Shown piece after piece: positions 45,977 to 53,925 of a stretch of 64,000 nucleotides of DNA (position 1 is the stretch's first letter; each line of letters starts with the position of its first letter). The DNA is from Pseudonocardia alni. GTDB taxonomy: Bacteria; Actinomycetota; Actinomycetes; Mycobacteriales; Pseudonocardiaceae. Where the stretch lies: assembly GCF_002813375.1 (NCBI RefSeq), contig NZ_PHUJ01000003.1, positions 4,216,001 to 4,280,000 of the forward strand, in the 5' to 3' direction. A program made the position numbers and the translations under genes. The notes below the pieces were generated by a model, which saw only the letters and a list, made by a program, of their open reading frames with translations, was not told where the DNA came from and made no database searches.

Positions 45977-47554
45977 GTGAGCGACGACCGCGGCGCCCGC
46001 CCGGACGGCGCGGCCGACCCGGAGGCCCACGGCTCCGCCCCGCCGCGGCTGCGCCCCCGCCCGCTGGACCGTCCCGCGACCGACCCCGGCGAGCAGGCCG
46101 CCTTCGGCCGCCCGGACGGCGTCGGCAGCTCGTTCGCGCCGCCGTCGCCGCACCTCGGGTCGAACGGGTCGCTGCCGACGGTGCCCCCACCGACCGCCGC
46201 GGTCGCCCGCGCGTTCGGCCGCCCGGACCGCGCACCGGACGGCGACCCCGCCGGTGGTCTGCAGCGTCCGCCCGGTGCGTCGGGCGACGCGCTGCGCGGT
46301 GGTGAGCAGAGCGCCGAGCAGGACCCGTTCTGGCCCGGCGGCTCGACCGGCGACCCCTGGCGCGACCCGGGCACGCCGGTCGTCGCCGCCCCACCGCCCG
46401 GCGACGGCGACGACCCCGGTGAGGGTCCCCGGCCCGACGGCCCCCGGCTGAGCGTCCGCGAGGTCCTGTTCGGCAAGCGGGTGCAGCCGCGCGCGCTGGC
46501 GCTGCTCGGCGTGCTCGCCCTCGTCGTCGGTGCGGCAGGCGGCCTGGTCGGGCACTGGACGGCCACCGCGGCGAGCGCACTGACCAGCCCCGGAGCCGTG
46601 CTCAGCGCGACCGAGCCCGCCCGGGAACGGCCGCCCGGCTCGGTGTCGGAGGTCGCCTCACGGGTGCTGCCCGCGGTCGTCTCGCTGGAGGTGACCGTCG
46701 GCAACCAGGCGGGCAACGGCTCCGGCGTCGTGATCGACCCCGCGGGCTACGTGCTCACCAACGACCACGTCGTCGCGCCGGCGACCGGACCCGGCCAGGG
46801 CACCATCGAGGCCCTGTTCTCCGACGGCTCCCGCGTCCCGGCCACCGTGGTCGGTGCGGACCCGATGACCGACCTCGCGGTGGTCAAGGTGCCCGTCGCG
46901 AACCCGACGGTCGCCGCGATCGGCCGCTCCGGCGAGCTCGCCGTCGGTGACGCGGTGATCGCTATCGGGTCGCCGTTCGGCCTGGCGGGCACGGTGACGA
47001 CGGGGATCGTGTCGGCCGTCGACCGCCCGGTGCGGCTCGACCCCGAGGGCAGTGCGGGCGACGCGGTGATCGACGCCGTGCAGACCGACGCCGCGATCAA
47101 CCCCGGCAACTCCGGCGGCCCACTGGTGGACGCGACCGGCGCCGTCGTCGGCATCAACACCGCGATCCGCAGCGCGGGCAGCGCCGAGTCCGGGGCACAG
47201 GGCGGCTCGATCGGCCTGGGCTTCGCCATCCCGATCGACGACGCCCGCGCCATCGCCGAGGAGCTCATCCGGACCGGCCGCGTGGCGCACGCCGACCTCG
47301 GTGTCAACGCCCGCTCGGTCACCGACGGCGCCACCGACGGCGCCCAGGTGCAGAACGTCGTCGCCGGGGGACCGGCGGCCGCGGCCGGGATCGCCGACGG
47401 CGACGTCGTCGTCGACGTCGCCGGGCGCCCCATCGCCAGTGCCGACGAGCTCGTCGTCGCCGTCCGCGAACACGCCCCCGGCGAGCAGGTCCCGGTGGGT
47501 CTCGTCCGTCAGGGACGACCGCTCACCGTGACCGTCACGCTCGGGCAGCGCTAG
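45977..47554 (+). CDS. htrA: HtrA/DegP-type serine protease with PDZ domain
   Basis: Product of 525 residues. A long Pro/Gly/Asp-rich cytoplasmic part (about 1-170), one membrane helix (about 172-194), a trypsin-like domain with triad His264 (TNDHVV), Asp299 (TDLAVVKV) and Ser379 (GNSGGPL), and a C-terminal PDZ domain. It degrades or refolds damaged envelope proteins. A look-alike of the intergenic repeat lies in the disordered part at 46291-46312. A small CCCCGGA/TCCGGGG hairpin sits at 45955-45969, just before the GTG. Confidence 0.94.
   Translation: MSDDRGARPDGAADPEAHGSAPPRLRPRPLDRPATDPGEQAAFGRPDGVGSSFAPPSPHLGSNGSLPTVPPPTAAVARAFGRPDRAPDGDPAGGLQRPPGASGDALRGGEQSAEQDPFWPGGSTGDPWRDPGTPVVAAPPPGDGDDPGEGPRPDGPRLSVREVLFGKRVQPRALALLGVLALVVGAAGGLVGHWTATAASALTSPGAVLSATEPARERPPGSVSEVASRVLPAVVSLEVTVGNQAGNGSGVVIDPAGYVLTNDHVVAPATGPGQGTIEALFSDGSRVPATVVGADPMTDLAVVKVPVANPTVAAIGRSGELAVGDAVIAIGSPFGLAGTVTTGIVSAVDRPVRLDPEGSAGDAVIDAVQTDAAINPGNSGGPLVDATGAVVGINTAIRSAGSAESGAQGGSIGLGFAIPIDDARAIAEELIRTGRVAHADLGVNARSVTDGATDGAQVQNVVAGGPAAAAGIADGDVVVDVAGRPIASADELVVAVREHAPGEQVPVGLVRQGRPLTVTVTLGQR
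46291..46312 (+). repeat. In-frame look-alike of the repeat core in htrA
   Basis: This stretch matches the repeat as GCTGCG, four differing bases, then GGTGAGCAGAGC: 18 of 22 positions. It encodes ALRGGEQS, in the same frame as LRIGEQS in the intergenic copies, within the disordered cytoplasmic segment of HtrA. Chance is possible in Gly/Arg/Gln-coding high-GC sequence. Confidence 0.4.
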
Positions 47555-47572
47555 TACCCGTACGCTGGCGCT

Positions 47573-48019
47573 GTGTTCGAGAACATCGGCATGCCGGAGA
47601 TCCTCGTCCTGGTCGTGGCGGGGCTCTTCATCCTCGGCCCGGAGCGGCTGCCCGAGGCGGCGGCGTGGCTGGGCCGCGCCGTGCGCAAGGTCAAGGAGTT
47701 CGCCACCGGCGCCCAGGACCACCTGAAGAAGGAGCTGGGCCCGGAGTTCGACCAGATCCAGCAGCCGCTGAACGACCTGCGCAGCCTGCGCTCGCTCAAC
47801 CCGCGCACCGCGATCACCCGCAGCCTGTTCTCCGACGACGGGTTCGCCGGCCCGGTCAAGCCGAACGGCTTCGCCCCCGGCGCCGGGACCGCCGCGGCGG
47901 CCGGTGGCGTGGCGGCGGCCGGGGGCGCGGCCACCGCGAGCACCCCGCCGCCCGTCCGGGAGCCGCAGCCCCCGCTCACCTCGGGCGAGAAGCCCCCGGT
48001 CGACTGGGACGCCACCTGA
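47573..48019 (+). CDS. tatB: Sec-independent protein translocase subunit TatB
   Basis: Product of 148 residues: an N-terminal membrane helix (MPEILVLVVAGLFILGPERLPE) followed by an amphipathic helix (AAAWLGRAVRKVKEFATGAQ) and a Pro/Ala-rich tail, typical of TatB. It recognises folded twin-arginine substrates together with TatC. GTG 47573 start, close behind htrA as in mycobacteria. Confidence 0.93.
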   Translation: MFENIGMPEILVLVVAGLFILGPERLPEAAAWLGRAVRKVKEFATGAQDHLKKELGPEFDQIQQPLNDLRSLRSLNPRTAITRSLFSDDGFAGPVKPNGFAPGAGTAAAAGGVAAAGGAATASTPPPVREPQPPLTSGEKPPVDWDAT

Positions 48020-48031
48020 GCCCACCCGTTC

Positions 48032-48070
48032 CGCCGGCGCCGTACCCGATCCCGGGGTGCGGCGCCGGCG
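48032..48070. terminator. Bidirectional hairpin terminator (GTACCC-loop type)
   Basis: A perfect 11-bp stem, 48032-48042 with 48060-48070, surrounds a 17-base loop that itself can pair. It lies between tatB and the convergent amidase gene. The loop matches 15 of 17 bases with the hairpin at 62291-62327. Confidence 0.8.
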
Positions 48071-48085
48071 TCGTGCGGGACGGGG

Positions 48086-49498
48086 TCAGCCCAGCAGCGG
48101 GGGCCTGCGCAGGTGGTGCGTCGTCGCCTGCTGGTAGGCGTGCGCGGCGGCCAGCACCGTGGCGTCGGCGTGCCGCGGCCCGACGACCTGCAGCCCCACC
48201 GGCAGGCCGGCGGAGGTGAAGCCGCACGGCACCGACGTCGCGGGCTGCTGGGTCATGTTGAACGGGTACGTGAACGGCGTCCACGACGTCCAGCGTGGGT
48301 CGTGCCAGCCCTCGGGGACCTCACGGCCGCCCTCGAACGCGGTGATCGGCAGTGTCGGGGTGAGCAGCAGGTCGTACTCGGAGTGGAACGCGCCCATCAG
48401 CGTCCCCAGCTCGTTGCGCACGGCCATCGCGCCCAGGTAGTCCAGCGCCGAGACCCCGGCGCCCTGCTCGGCGATCTCCACCAGCGCCGGATCCATGGCC
48501 TTCCTGGCCTCGGCGCCGACCGGCTCCAGGGACTTCGCGGCCGCGGCGAACCAGAGCGTGTGGAACGGCTCGATCGGGTCGGCGAAACCGGGGTCGGCAT
48601 TCTCGACGGTCGCGCCGAGCTCACGGGCGAACACCGCGACCGCCTCGGCGACCAGCGCCGCCACCTCCGGGTCGACGTCGACGAACCCCAGGGTGGGGGA
48701 GAACGCGATGCGCAGGCCCTGCGCGCCCCCGGCGAGCCGCTCGACGGCGGACTCGCGGGGCACGTCGAACACCCACGGGTCGCGGGTGTCGGGCTGCGCG
48801 ACGACGTCGTGCAGCAGCGCGGCGTCGGCGACGGTGCGGGTCATCGGGCCGACGTGGGCGAGCGTCCCGAACGCCGAACCGGGGTAGTGGGCGATCCGGC
48901 CGTAGGTCGGCTTGTGCGCGACGGTGCCGGTGAACGCGGCCGGGATGCGGACCGAGCCGCCTGCGTCGGTGCCCAGCGACAGGGGGCCCATGCCCAGCCC
49001 CACCGCGGATGCGGATCCGCCGGACGAGCCGCCGGCCGTCCTCGTCGGGTCCCACGGGTTGGTGGTGACCCCCGTCAGGGGCGAGTCGGTCACGCCCTTC
49101 CAGGCCAGCTCGGGGGTGGTGTTCTTCCCGATCAGCACCGCCCCGGCGGCGCGGACCCGGGCAACCGGCGGACCGTCGACCTCGAACGGGCCGTCCGGCG
49201 ACGTGGTCGTCGAGCCGCGGCGGGTCGGCCAGCCGATCGTCAGGAGCATGTCCTTGATCGAGGTGGGGACGCCGTCCAGCGGCCCGACCGGCTCCCCGGC
49301 CTGCCAGCGCGCCTCGGAGTCCTTCGCCTGCGACAGCGCCGAGTCGGCGTCGACCAGGCAGAACGCGTTCACCGCGCCGTCGTGCGCCTCGATCCGGTCC
49401 AGCGCGTCGCGGGTGGCCTGCACCGGCGAGATCTCGCCGCTGCGGTAGCCCGCCAGCAGCTCGGTCGCGCTGAGGTCTGCGGTCGTCACAGCAGTCAC
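48086..49498 (-). CDS. Amidase-signature family hydrolase
   Basis: Product of 470 residues with the Ser-cisSer-Lys machinery: Lys in GVPTSIKDM, the GGSSGGSASAV stretch and the nucleophile region GTDAGGSVRIPA. It should hydrolyse a carboxamide to acid and ammonia; specificity within this large family cannot be read from sequence. The GTG start overlaps the stop of the hydroxyacid dehydrogenase gene (GTGTGA), so the two are coupled. Part of the 48-55 kb island. Confidence 0.9.
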   Translation of the reverse strand: MTAVTTADLSATELLAGYRSGEISPVQATRDALDRIEAHDGAVNAFCLVDADSALSQAKDSEARWQAGEPVGPLDGVPTSIKDMLLTIGWPTRRGSTTTSPDGPFEVDGPPVARVRAAGAVLIGKNTTPELAWKGVTDSPLTGVTTNPWDPTRTAGGSSGGSASAVGLGMGPLSLGTDAGGSVRIPAAFTGTVAHKPTYGRIAHYPGSAFGTLAHVGPMTRTVADAALLHDVVAQPDTRDPWVFDVPRESAVERLAGGAQGLRIAFSPTLGFVDVDPEVAALVAEAVAVFARELGATVENADPGFADPIEPFHTLWFAAAAKSLEPVGAEARKAMDPALVEIAEQGAGVSALDYLGAMAVRNELGTLMGAFHSEYDLLLTPTLPITAFEGGREVPEGWHDPRWTSWTPFTYPFNMTQQPATSVPCGFTSAGLPVGLQVVGPRHADATVLAAAHAYQQATTHHLRRPPLLG

Positions 49499-50481
49499 AC
49501 CTTTCCTGCGGATGAGCTCACGTACCCACGTTCGGGATCCACCACGTTGCGCAGCTCCCGGCCGTCCCGGAAGCGCGCGAGGTTGTCGGCGAACAGCTCG
49601 ACGAGCATGTCCTTCCAGCCGACGACGTCACCGGACATGTGCGGGGAGAGGAGCACGTGCTCCATCGCCCACAGCGGCGAGGTCGCGGGCAGCGGCTCGA
49701 CCTCGAACACGTCCAGGGCGGCGCCGGCGAGCCGCCCGGTCGCGAGCGCGTCGGTCAGGTCGTCCTGCACGACGAGCGCGCCCCGGCCGACGTTGACGAC
49801 CCGCGCCCGCTCGGGCAGCAGGGCGATCGTCCCGGCGTGCAGCATCCCGCGGGTCGCGTCGGTCAGCGGGGCGGCGAGCACCAGGTGGTCGGTGTCGGGC
49901 AGCAGGCCGGGCAGCTCGTCGAAGGCGTGCACACCGTCCGCGGCGCGCCGGCCGACCAGCCGCACCCGCATCCCGACCGCGCCCAGCAGGTCGGCGACGG
50001 CGCGCCCGATCGGCCCGCTCCCGACGACCGTCGCGACCTTCCCGGCGACGGTCTCGGTCTCGCGGTGGCGCCAGGTCCGCTCCCGCTGCAGCGCGAGCGA
50101 GCGGGCGGTGTCCTTGGCGAACGCGATCACCGCGCCGAGCACGAACTCGGCGATCGGGCGGTCGAACACCCCGCGCGAGTTCGTCAGCGTCGCACCCGAG
50201 GCGAGCAGGGCGGGGAACGCGACCCGGTCGACGCCGGCGCTGGCGGTGTGCACCCAGCGCAGCGCCGTGGTGTCGGTGGCCTCCCAGACGTCCTTGACGG
50301 CGTCGGAGGTGAAGTCCCAGGTGAGCAGCACGTCGCTGCCGGGCAGTACGGCGGCGAGCTCGCCGGCGTCGGCGGCGAAGCGGAGACGTGCGTCACCGGC
50401 GTGCCGCTCGAGGCCGGGCGGGGTCTCCCCGCCGTGCAGCACGGCGACGGTGATGGGGTCCTGACCAGCGGAAACCGGCAA
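49495..50481 (-). CDS. D-isomer-specific 2-hydroxyacid dehydrogenase family protein
   Basis: Product of 328 residues. The NAD-binding domain reads VAGKVATVVGSGPIGRAVADLLGAVGMRVRLVGR; the catalytic Arg (NVGRGALVVQDDL), Glu (DVFEVEPLP) and His (LLSPHMSG) are in place. It interconverts a 2-oxo acid and a D-2-hydroxy acid. The predicted start is a TTG at 50481, so the true start is uncertain. It is divergent from the DUF3830 gene and shares its operator-bearing intergenic region. Confidence 0.88.
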   Translation of the reverse strand: MPVSAGQDPITVAVLHGGETPPGLERHAGDARLRFAADAGELAAVLPGSDVLLTWDFTSDAVKDVWEATDTTALRWVHTASAGVDRVAFPALLASGATLTNSRGVFDRPIAEFVLGAVIAFAKDTARSLALQRERTWRHRETETVAGKVATVVGSGPIGRAVADLLGAVGMRVRLVGRRAADGVHAFDELPGLLPDTDHLVLAAPLTDATRGMLHAGTIALLPERARVVNVGRGALVVQDDLTDALATGRLAGAALDVFEVEPLPATSPLWAMEHVLLSPHMSGDVVGWKDMLVELFADNLARFRDGRELRNVVDPERGYVSSSAGKV

Positions 50482-50515
50482 CGGGAGATCCTGTCGGTAG
50501 GGAGGTCGGGCGGCG

Positions 50516-50553
50516 TTGACACGCTAGGAAGCACACCTACGATTGTCAACAAT
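50516..50553 (+). promoter_or_regulatory. Promoter and GntR-type operator of the DUF3830 gene
   Basis: TTGACA at 50516-50521 and TACGAT at 50538-50543 are spaced 16 bases, a near-consensus promoter. The palindrome ATTGTCAACAAT at 50542-50553 begins on the last bases of the -10 box. Related palindromes lie at 51104-51115 and 53865-53876. The region also serves the divergent dehydrogenase. Confidence 0.75.
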
Positions 50554-50577
50554 CCGCGTATCGGACAGGGGGATCGG

Positions 50578-51075
50578 ATGACGAAGCTGATCAGGATCGA
50601 GCTCGCGAAGCGTGGCGTCGCGTGCACCGCGAGGCTGCTGGAGGCCGAGGCGCCGCGCACCGCCGCGGCGGTCTGGGAGGCGCTGGCCGACGGCCCGCAG
50701 GGTGGCGACGCGCAGCACGCCAAGTACGCCCGCAACGAGGTCTACACGATCGTCCCGCGGTTCGGCCCGCGGATCGGGCAGGAGAACCCGACGGTCACGC
50801 CCATCCCGGGCGACGTCTGTTACTTCGACTTCCACGGCGGGATGCTCGACAGCGCGTTCAAGGACGACCAGGGCATCGACGCCGCCGAGGGCGGGATCGA
50901 CCTCGCGATCTTCTACGGGCGCAACAACCTGCTGCTCAACGGGGATGTCGGCTGGGTGCCGGGCAACGTGTTCGCCACCATCGTCGACGGGCTCGAGGAG
51001 ATGGCGACCGCCTGCCACGACGTGTGGCGCGCGGGCAGCGTGGGGGAGCGGCTGGTCTACTCGCGGGCGTCGTGA
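50578..51075 (+). CDS. DUF3830-family (cyclophilin-like fold) protein
   Basis: Product of 165 residues. The N-terminal IRIELAKRGVACTARLLEAEAPRTAAAVWEAL and central EVYTIVPRFGPRIGQENPTVTPIPGDVCYFDFHG match the DUF3830 family, thought to share the cyclophilin-like barrel; no activity has been assigned that I know of. It is the first gene of the rightward transcript of the island, behind a strong promoter with an overlapping operator, and is 40 bases upstream of the racemase-superfamily gene. Confidence 0.8.
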   Translation: MTKLIRIELAKRGVACTARLLEAEAPRTAAAVWEALADGPQGGDAQHAKYARNEVYTIVPRFGPRIGQENPTVTPIPGDVCYFDFHGGMLDSAFKDDQGIDAAEGGIDLAIFYGRNNLLLNGDVGWVPGNVFATIVDGLEEMATACHDVWRAGSVGERLVYSRAS

Positions 51076-51099
51076 CCCTTGCGATGACCCCGGTCTCTG

Positions 51100-51115
51100 T
51101 AGGATTGTCGACAAC
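51100..51115 (+). promoter_or_regulatory. GntR-type operator on the racemase-superfamily gene
   Basis: TAGGAT at 51100-51105 looks like a -10 box and TTGTCGACAA at 51105-51114 is a perfect palindrome that begins on its last base and ends two bases before the ATG at 51116. The message from this promoter would be leaderless or nearly so. Confidence 0.7.
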
Positions 51116-51844
51116 ATGAGCACGGTCGGATTCCTCTACCCGGGCTTCTCCGCCGAGGACGACTACCCGCGCGCCGAGAAGCTGCTGACCGACGGCAGTC
51201 GGCTCGCCCTCGTCCACACCGAGATGCCCGAGGACGCCCACCGCGAGGACGCGCTGCTCGCCATCGGCGGCGACGAGGTCCTCGCCGACGGCGCGCGCCG
51301 GGTCGCCGCGGAGGCGGGCCCGCTGGACGCGGTCGTCTGGGCCTGCACCTCGGGGTCGTTCATCTTCGGCCCCGAGGGCGCCGCCCGGCAGGTCGCGGCG
51401 CTGGAACGGGTGTCCGGGGTGCCGACGTCGAGCACGTCGTTCGCCTTCGTCGACGCCTGCCGGCGGCTCGGGATCCGCTCGGTGGCGGTCGGGGCGACCT
51501 ATCCGCCGGACGTCGCCGGCGCCTTCGTGCACTTCCTGACCCACCACGACATCTCCGTGCACACGCTGTCCGCCCGCGACATCATCACCGCCGCCGAGGT
51601 CGGGACGTTGCCGCCGGAGACCGTGCTGGAGTTCGCCGCCGCGGTGGCCTCGGACGCGCCCGGCGCCGACGCGGTGCTGCTGCCCGACACCGCGCTGCAC
51701 ACCGTGGATGTGCTCGACGCGCTGGACGCACGCGTGGGCAGGCCGGTGCTGACCGCGAACCAGGTGAGCATCTGGCAGGGCCTGCGTGTGGCCGGGGCCG
51801 ACGTCGACCGTCCCGGCCTGGGGACACTGTTCCGGAGAGGGTGA
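51116..51844 (+). CDS. Asp/Glu racemase-superfamily protein, maleate-isomerase-like, single Cys
   Basis: Product of 242 residues resembling maleate cis-trans isomerase and arylmalonate decarboxylase. The first catalytic cysteine is present (Cys77 in WACTSGSFIFG). The second, expected near residue 191 in a SCTNLRTLD-like motif, is replaced: the sequence is LPDTALHTVD, with Asp191. Two-cysteine isomerisation or racemisation is therefore unlikely; a one-cysteine lyase, decarboxylase or ectoine-type EutA-like reaction is possible. Second gene of the rightward transcript, possibly also from its own promoter. Confidence 0.78.
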   Translation: MSTVGFLYPGFSAEDDYPRAEKLLTDGSRLALVHTEMPEDAHREDALLAIGGDEVLADGARRVAAEAGPLDAVVWACTSGSFIFGPEGAARQVAALERVSGVPTSSTSFAFVDACRRLGIRSVAVGATYPPDVAGAFVHFLTHHDISVHTLSARDIITAAEVGTLPPETVLEFAAAVASDAPGADAVLLPDTALHTVDVLDALDARVGRPVLTANQVSIWQGLRVAGADVDRPGLGTLFRRG

Positions 51845-51847
51845 GTC

Positions 51848-52525
51848 GTGGGCCTGGACGTCTCGGAGCTCGAGCCGGTGAGCCGGCGCTCCACCGCGGA
51901 GATCGTCGCCGACCGGATCCGTGCGGCGATCATGCGCGGCACGTTCGCGCCGGGCACCCAGCTCGGCGAGGTGGACCTCGCGAACCGGCTGGGGGTGAGC
52001 CGCGGCCCGCTGCGCGAGGCGATGCAGCGCCTCGTCGCCGAGGGGCTGCTGCGCAGCGAACGCCACCGCGGCCTGTTCGTGCGCGAGCTCGGTCCCGACG
52101 ACGTCCGTGACGTCTACCTGGCCCGCACCGCCGTCGAGCGGGCCGCGGCGCTCAAGGTGCTTGAGGGTGACCGGGCGGCGGCCGTCGTCGCGCTGGAGAT
52201 CCCGCTCGGCGTGATGGCCGCCGCGGCCGAGGCGGGCGACGCCGTGGCCCTCGCCGACGCCGACCACGACTTCCACGCCGCGCTCGTCGCCGCGTCGGGG
52301 AGCCCGCGGCTGCGCCGGATGACCGAGGGTCTGCTCGTCGAGACCCGGATGTGCCTCGCCGCGTTCCAGCAGACGGCCCCGCCCGCCCGGGCGCTGCTCG
52401 CCGAGCACGAACGGCTGCGCGACGCCCTGCGCGACGGCCGCACCGAGCTGCTGCTCGACCGGTTGGCCGCCCACATGGACGACGCCGTCACCCGCATCCT
52501 CGCCGCGATGCCCGGGGCGGCCTGA
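51848..52525 (+). CDS. GntR-family regulator, FadR/FCD subfamily
   Basis: Product of 225 residues. The winged helix (IVADRIRAAIMRGTFAPGTQLGEVDLANRLGVSRGPLREAMQRLVAEGLL) is followed by an FCD ligand domain with DADHDFHAAL and a C-terminal HERLRDAL/HMDDAV, which supply the usual metal-binding Asp and histidines. FCD regulators of this type bind organic acids and recognise TTGT-N2-ACAA-like palindromes, which fits the three sites in this island. It follows the racemase-superfamily gene by three bases. Confidence 0.9.
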   Translation: MGLDVSELEPVSRRSTAEIVADRIRAAIMRGTFAPGTQLGEVDLANRLGVSRGPLREAMQRLVAEGLLRSERHRGLFVRELGPDDVRDVYLARTAVERAAALKVLEGDRAAAVVALEIPLGVMAAAAEAGDAVALADADHDFHAALVAASGSPRLRRMTEGLLVETRMCLAAFQQTAPPARALLAEHERLRDALRDGRTELLLDRLAAHMDDAVTRILAAMPGAA

Positions 52526-52588
52526 GCGCCTGCGAACCGAACCGCCGGACACCCCGGGGACTAGTTCGCATACGTAACATGTCGGCAC

Positions 52589-53518
52589 GTGGTGGGTGTC
52601 CTCGAAGGTTTCCTGGTCATCGGCGTCGTCGTGGTCGTCGGGTACGTCCTCGGCCGCGGAGGCCTGCTCGGTGACCAGGGTTCGAAGGTCCTCGCCCGCA
52701 CCGCCTTCTTCGTCGCGACGCCCGCGCTGCTGTTCACCACGCTCAGCCGTTCGGACGTCGGCGCCGTCCTGTCCTCGGGGCTGGTCGTCACCGCGCTCAC
52801 CAGCACCCTGGCCTGCCTGCTGTTCGTGCCCGTCGCGCTGCTGCGCCGCCGCCCGGCAGGCGAGGTCGTCGTCGGGTCGATGGCGTCCGGCTACGTCAAC
52901 GCGGGCAACCTCGGCATCCCGATCGCGGCCTACGTGCTCGGCGACTCCGCCGCCGTCGCCCCGGTGCTGCTGTTCCAGCTCGCGATCCTGACCCCGCTGT
53001 TCACGACCCTGATGGACGTCCTGCCCGGCGACGGCCGCGGCGAACGCCCCGGGTGGGTCCGGGTCGCCCTCGCCCCGCTGCGCAACCCGATCGCGATCGC
53101 CACCGCCGCCGGGCTGACCGTCTCCGCGACGGGCGTCGTGCTGCCGGAGCCGGTGACCGCCCCGGTCGAGCTGCTCGCCGACCTCGCGGTGCCCGCCATG
53201 CTGCTCGCGTTCGGCATCTCCCTGCACGGCGCCCGCCGCCCCGGGGCGGGGGAGACCGCGGGCTCGGTGTGGACCGCCGTCCTGATCAAGAACGTGCTGC
53301 ACCCGCTGATCGCCTGGGCCTTCGCTGCGGGCGTGCTCGGCCTGACCGGCCCGGCGCTGCTCGCCGCGGTGGTACTGGCCGCCCTGCCCACCGCGCAGAA
53401 CGTGTTCGGTTACGCCGTGCGCTACGACCGCGCCGTCCCGCTGGCCCGCGACGTGGCACTGGCCTCGACCGTCGTCGCCGTCCCGGTGCTGCTGGTGATC
53501 GCCGCGCTACTGGCCTGA
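52589..53518 (+). CDS. AEC-family transporter
   Basis: Product of 309 residues with about ten membrane helices. The auxin-efflux-carrier family pattern is visible in FFVATPALLFTTLS, GYVNAGNLGIPIAAYVLGD and the C-terminal LPTAQNVFGYAVRYDRAVPLARDVALASTV. Bacterial members carry malonate, malate, lactate or related anions, so it may import the substrate of this island. GTG 52589, 63 bases after the regulator gene. A long repeat element follows its stop. Confidence 0.88.
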   Translation: MVGVLEGFLVIGVVVVVGYVLGRGGLLGDQGSKVLARTAFFVATPALLFTTLSRSDVGAVLSSGLVVTALTSTLACLLFVPVALLRRRPAGEVVVGSMASGYVNAGNLGIPIAAYVLGDSAAVAPVLLFQLAILTPLFTTLMDVLPGDGRGERPGWVRVALAPLRNPIAIATAAGLTVSATGVVLPEPVTAPVELLADLAVPAMLLAFGISLHGARRPGAGETAGSVWTAVLIKNVLHPLIAWAFAAGVLGLTGPALLAAVVLAALPTAQNVFGYAVRYDRAVPLARDVALASTVVAVPVLLVIAALLA

Positions 53519-53569
53519 CCAGGACCTTCCTCGTCGCCACGTCCGGGATGAGGGGGCTCGTCGCTCGTC

Positions 53570-53815
53570 CCTTTGCTCTGCTCACCGATACGCAGCACCG
53601 GCCCCGCGCGGGCGCTGGGCGGCCGCACGGCGGGCCGGCCACCCGCGTCGCGCGTGCGCCGAGATGCAGCCCAGCGGGCGGTGGAGATCGACAACTCCCG
53701 CTGAGCTGCATCTCGACGCCGCCGAGGGCTGTCCGCCCGGCATCGCGGGCCCGTCCGGGGCCGCTGCGCCAGGGCACTCCGGGCGCGTGCTGCGTATCGG
53801 TGAGCAGAGCAAAGG
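53570..53815. repeat. Inverted-pair element, copy B, with nested hairpin
   Basis: Arms of 29 bases, 53570-53598 and 53787-53815, are perfect inverted complements containing the TGCGTATCGGTGAGCAGAGC core. They enclose 188 bases with a second inverted repeat, 53660-53678 against 53697-53715 (18 of 19 pairs, CGAGATGCAGC start), loop 18 bases. The element fills most of the gap between the AEC transporter and the aminotransferase. Confidence 0.88.
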
Positions 53816-53860
53816 CGGGCCCGACCGACCCTTGCCCGGACCCACCCGGCCGTGCTTCCC

Positions 53861-53876
53861 TAGGATTGTCGACAAC
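53861..53876 (+). promoter_or_regulatory. GntR-type operator on the aminotransferase gene
   Basis: TAGGAT at 53861-53866 followed by TTGTCGACAA at 53866-53875 repeats the arrangement found at 51100-51115, with a further CGACAA half-site at 53878-53883. It lies 50 bases upstream of the aminotransferase ATG, which has AGGAG at 53911-53915. Confidence 0.7.
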
Positions 53877-53925
53877 TCGACAACCCGAGACGCACCACCC
53901 TCGACGCATCAGGAGCTGCGAACCC

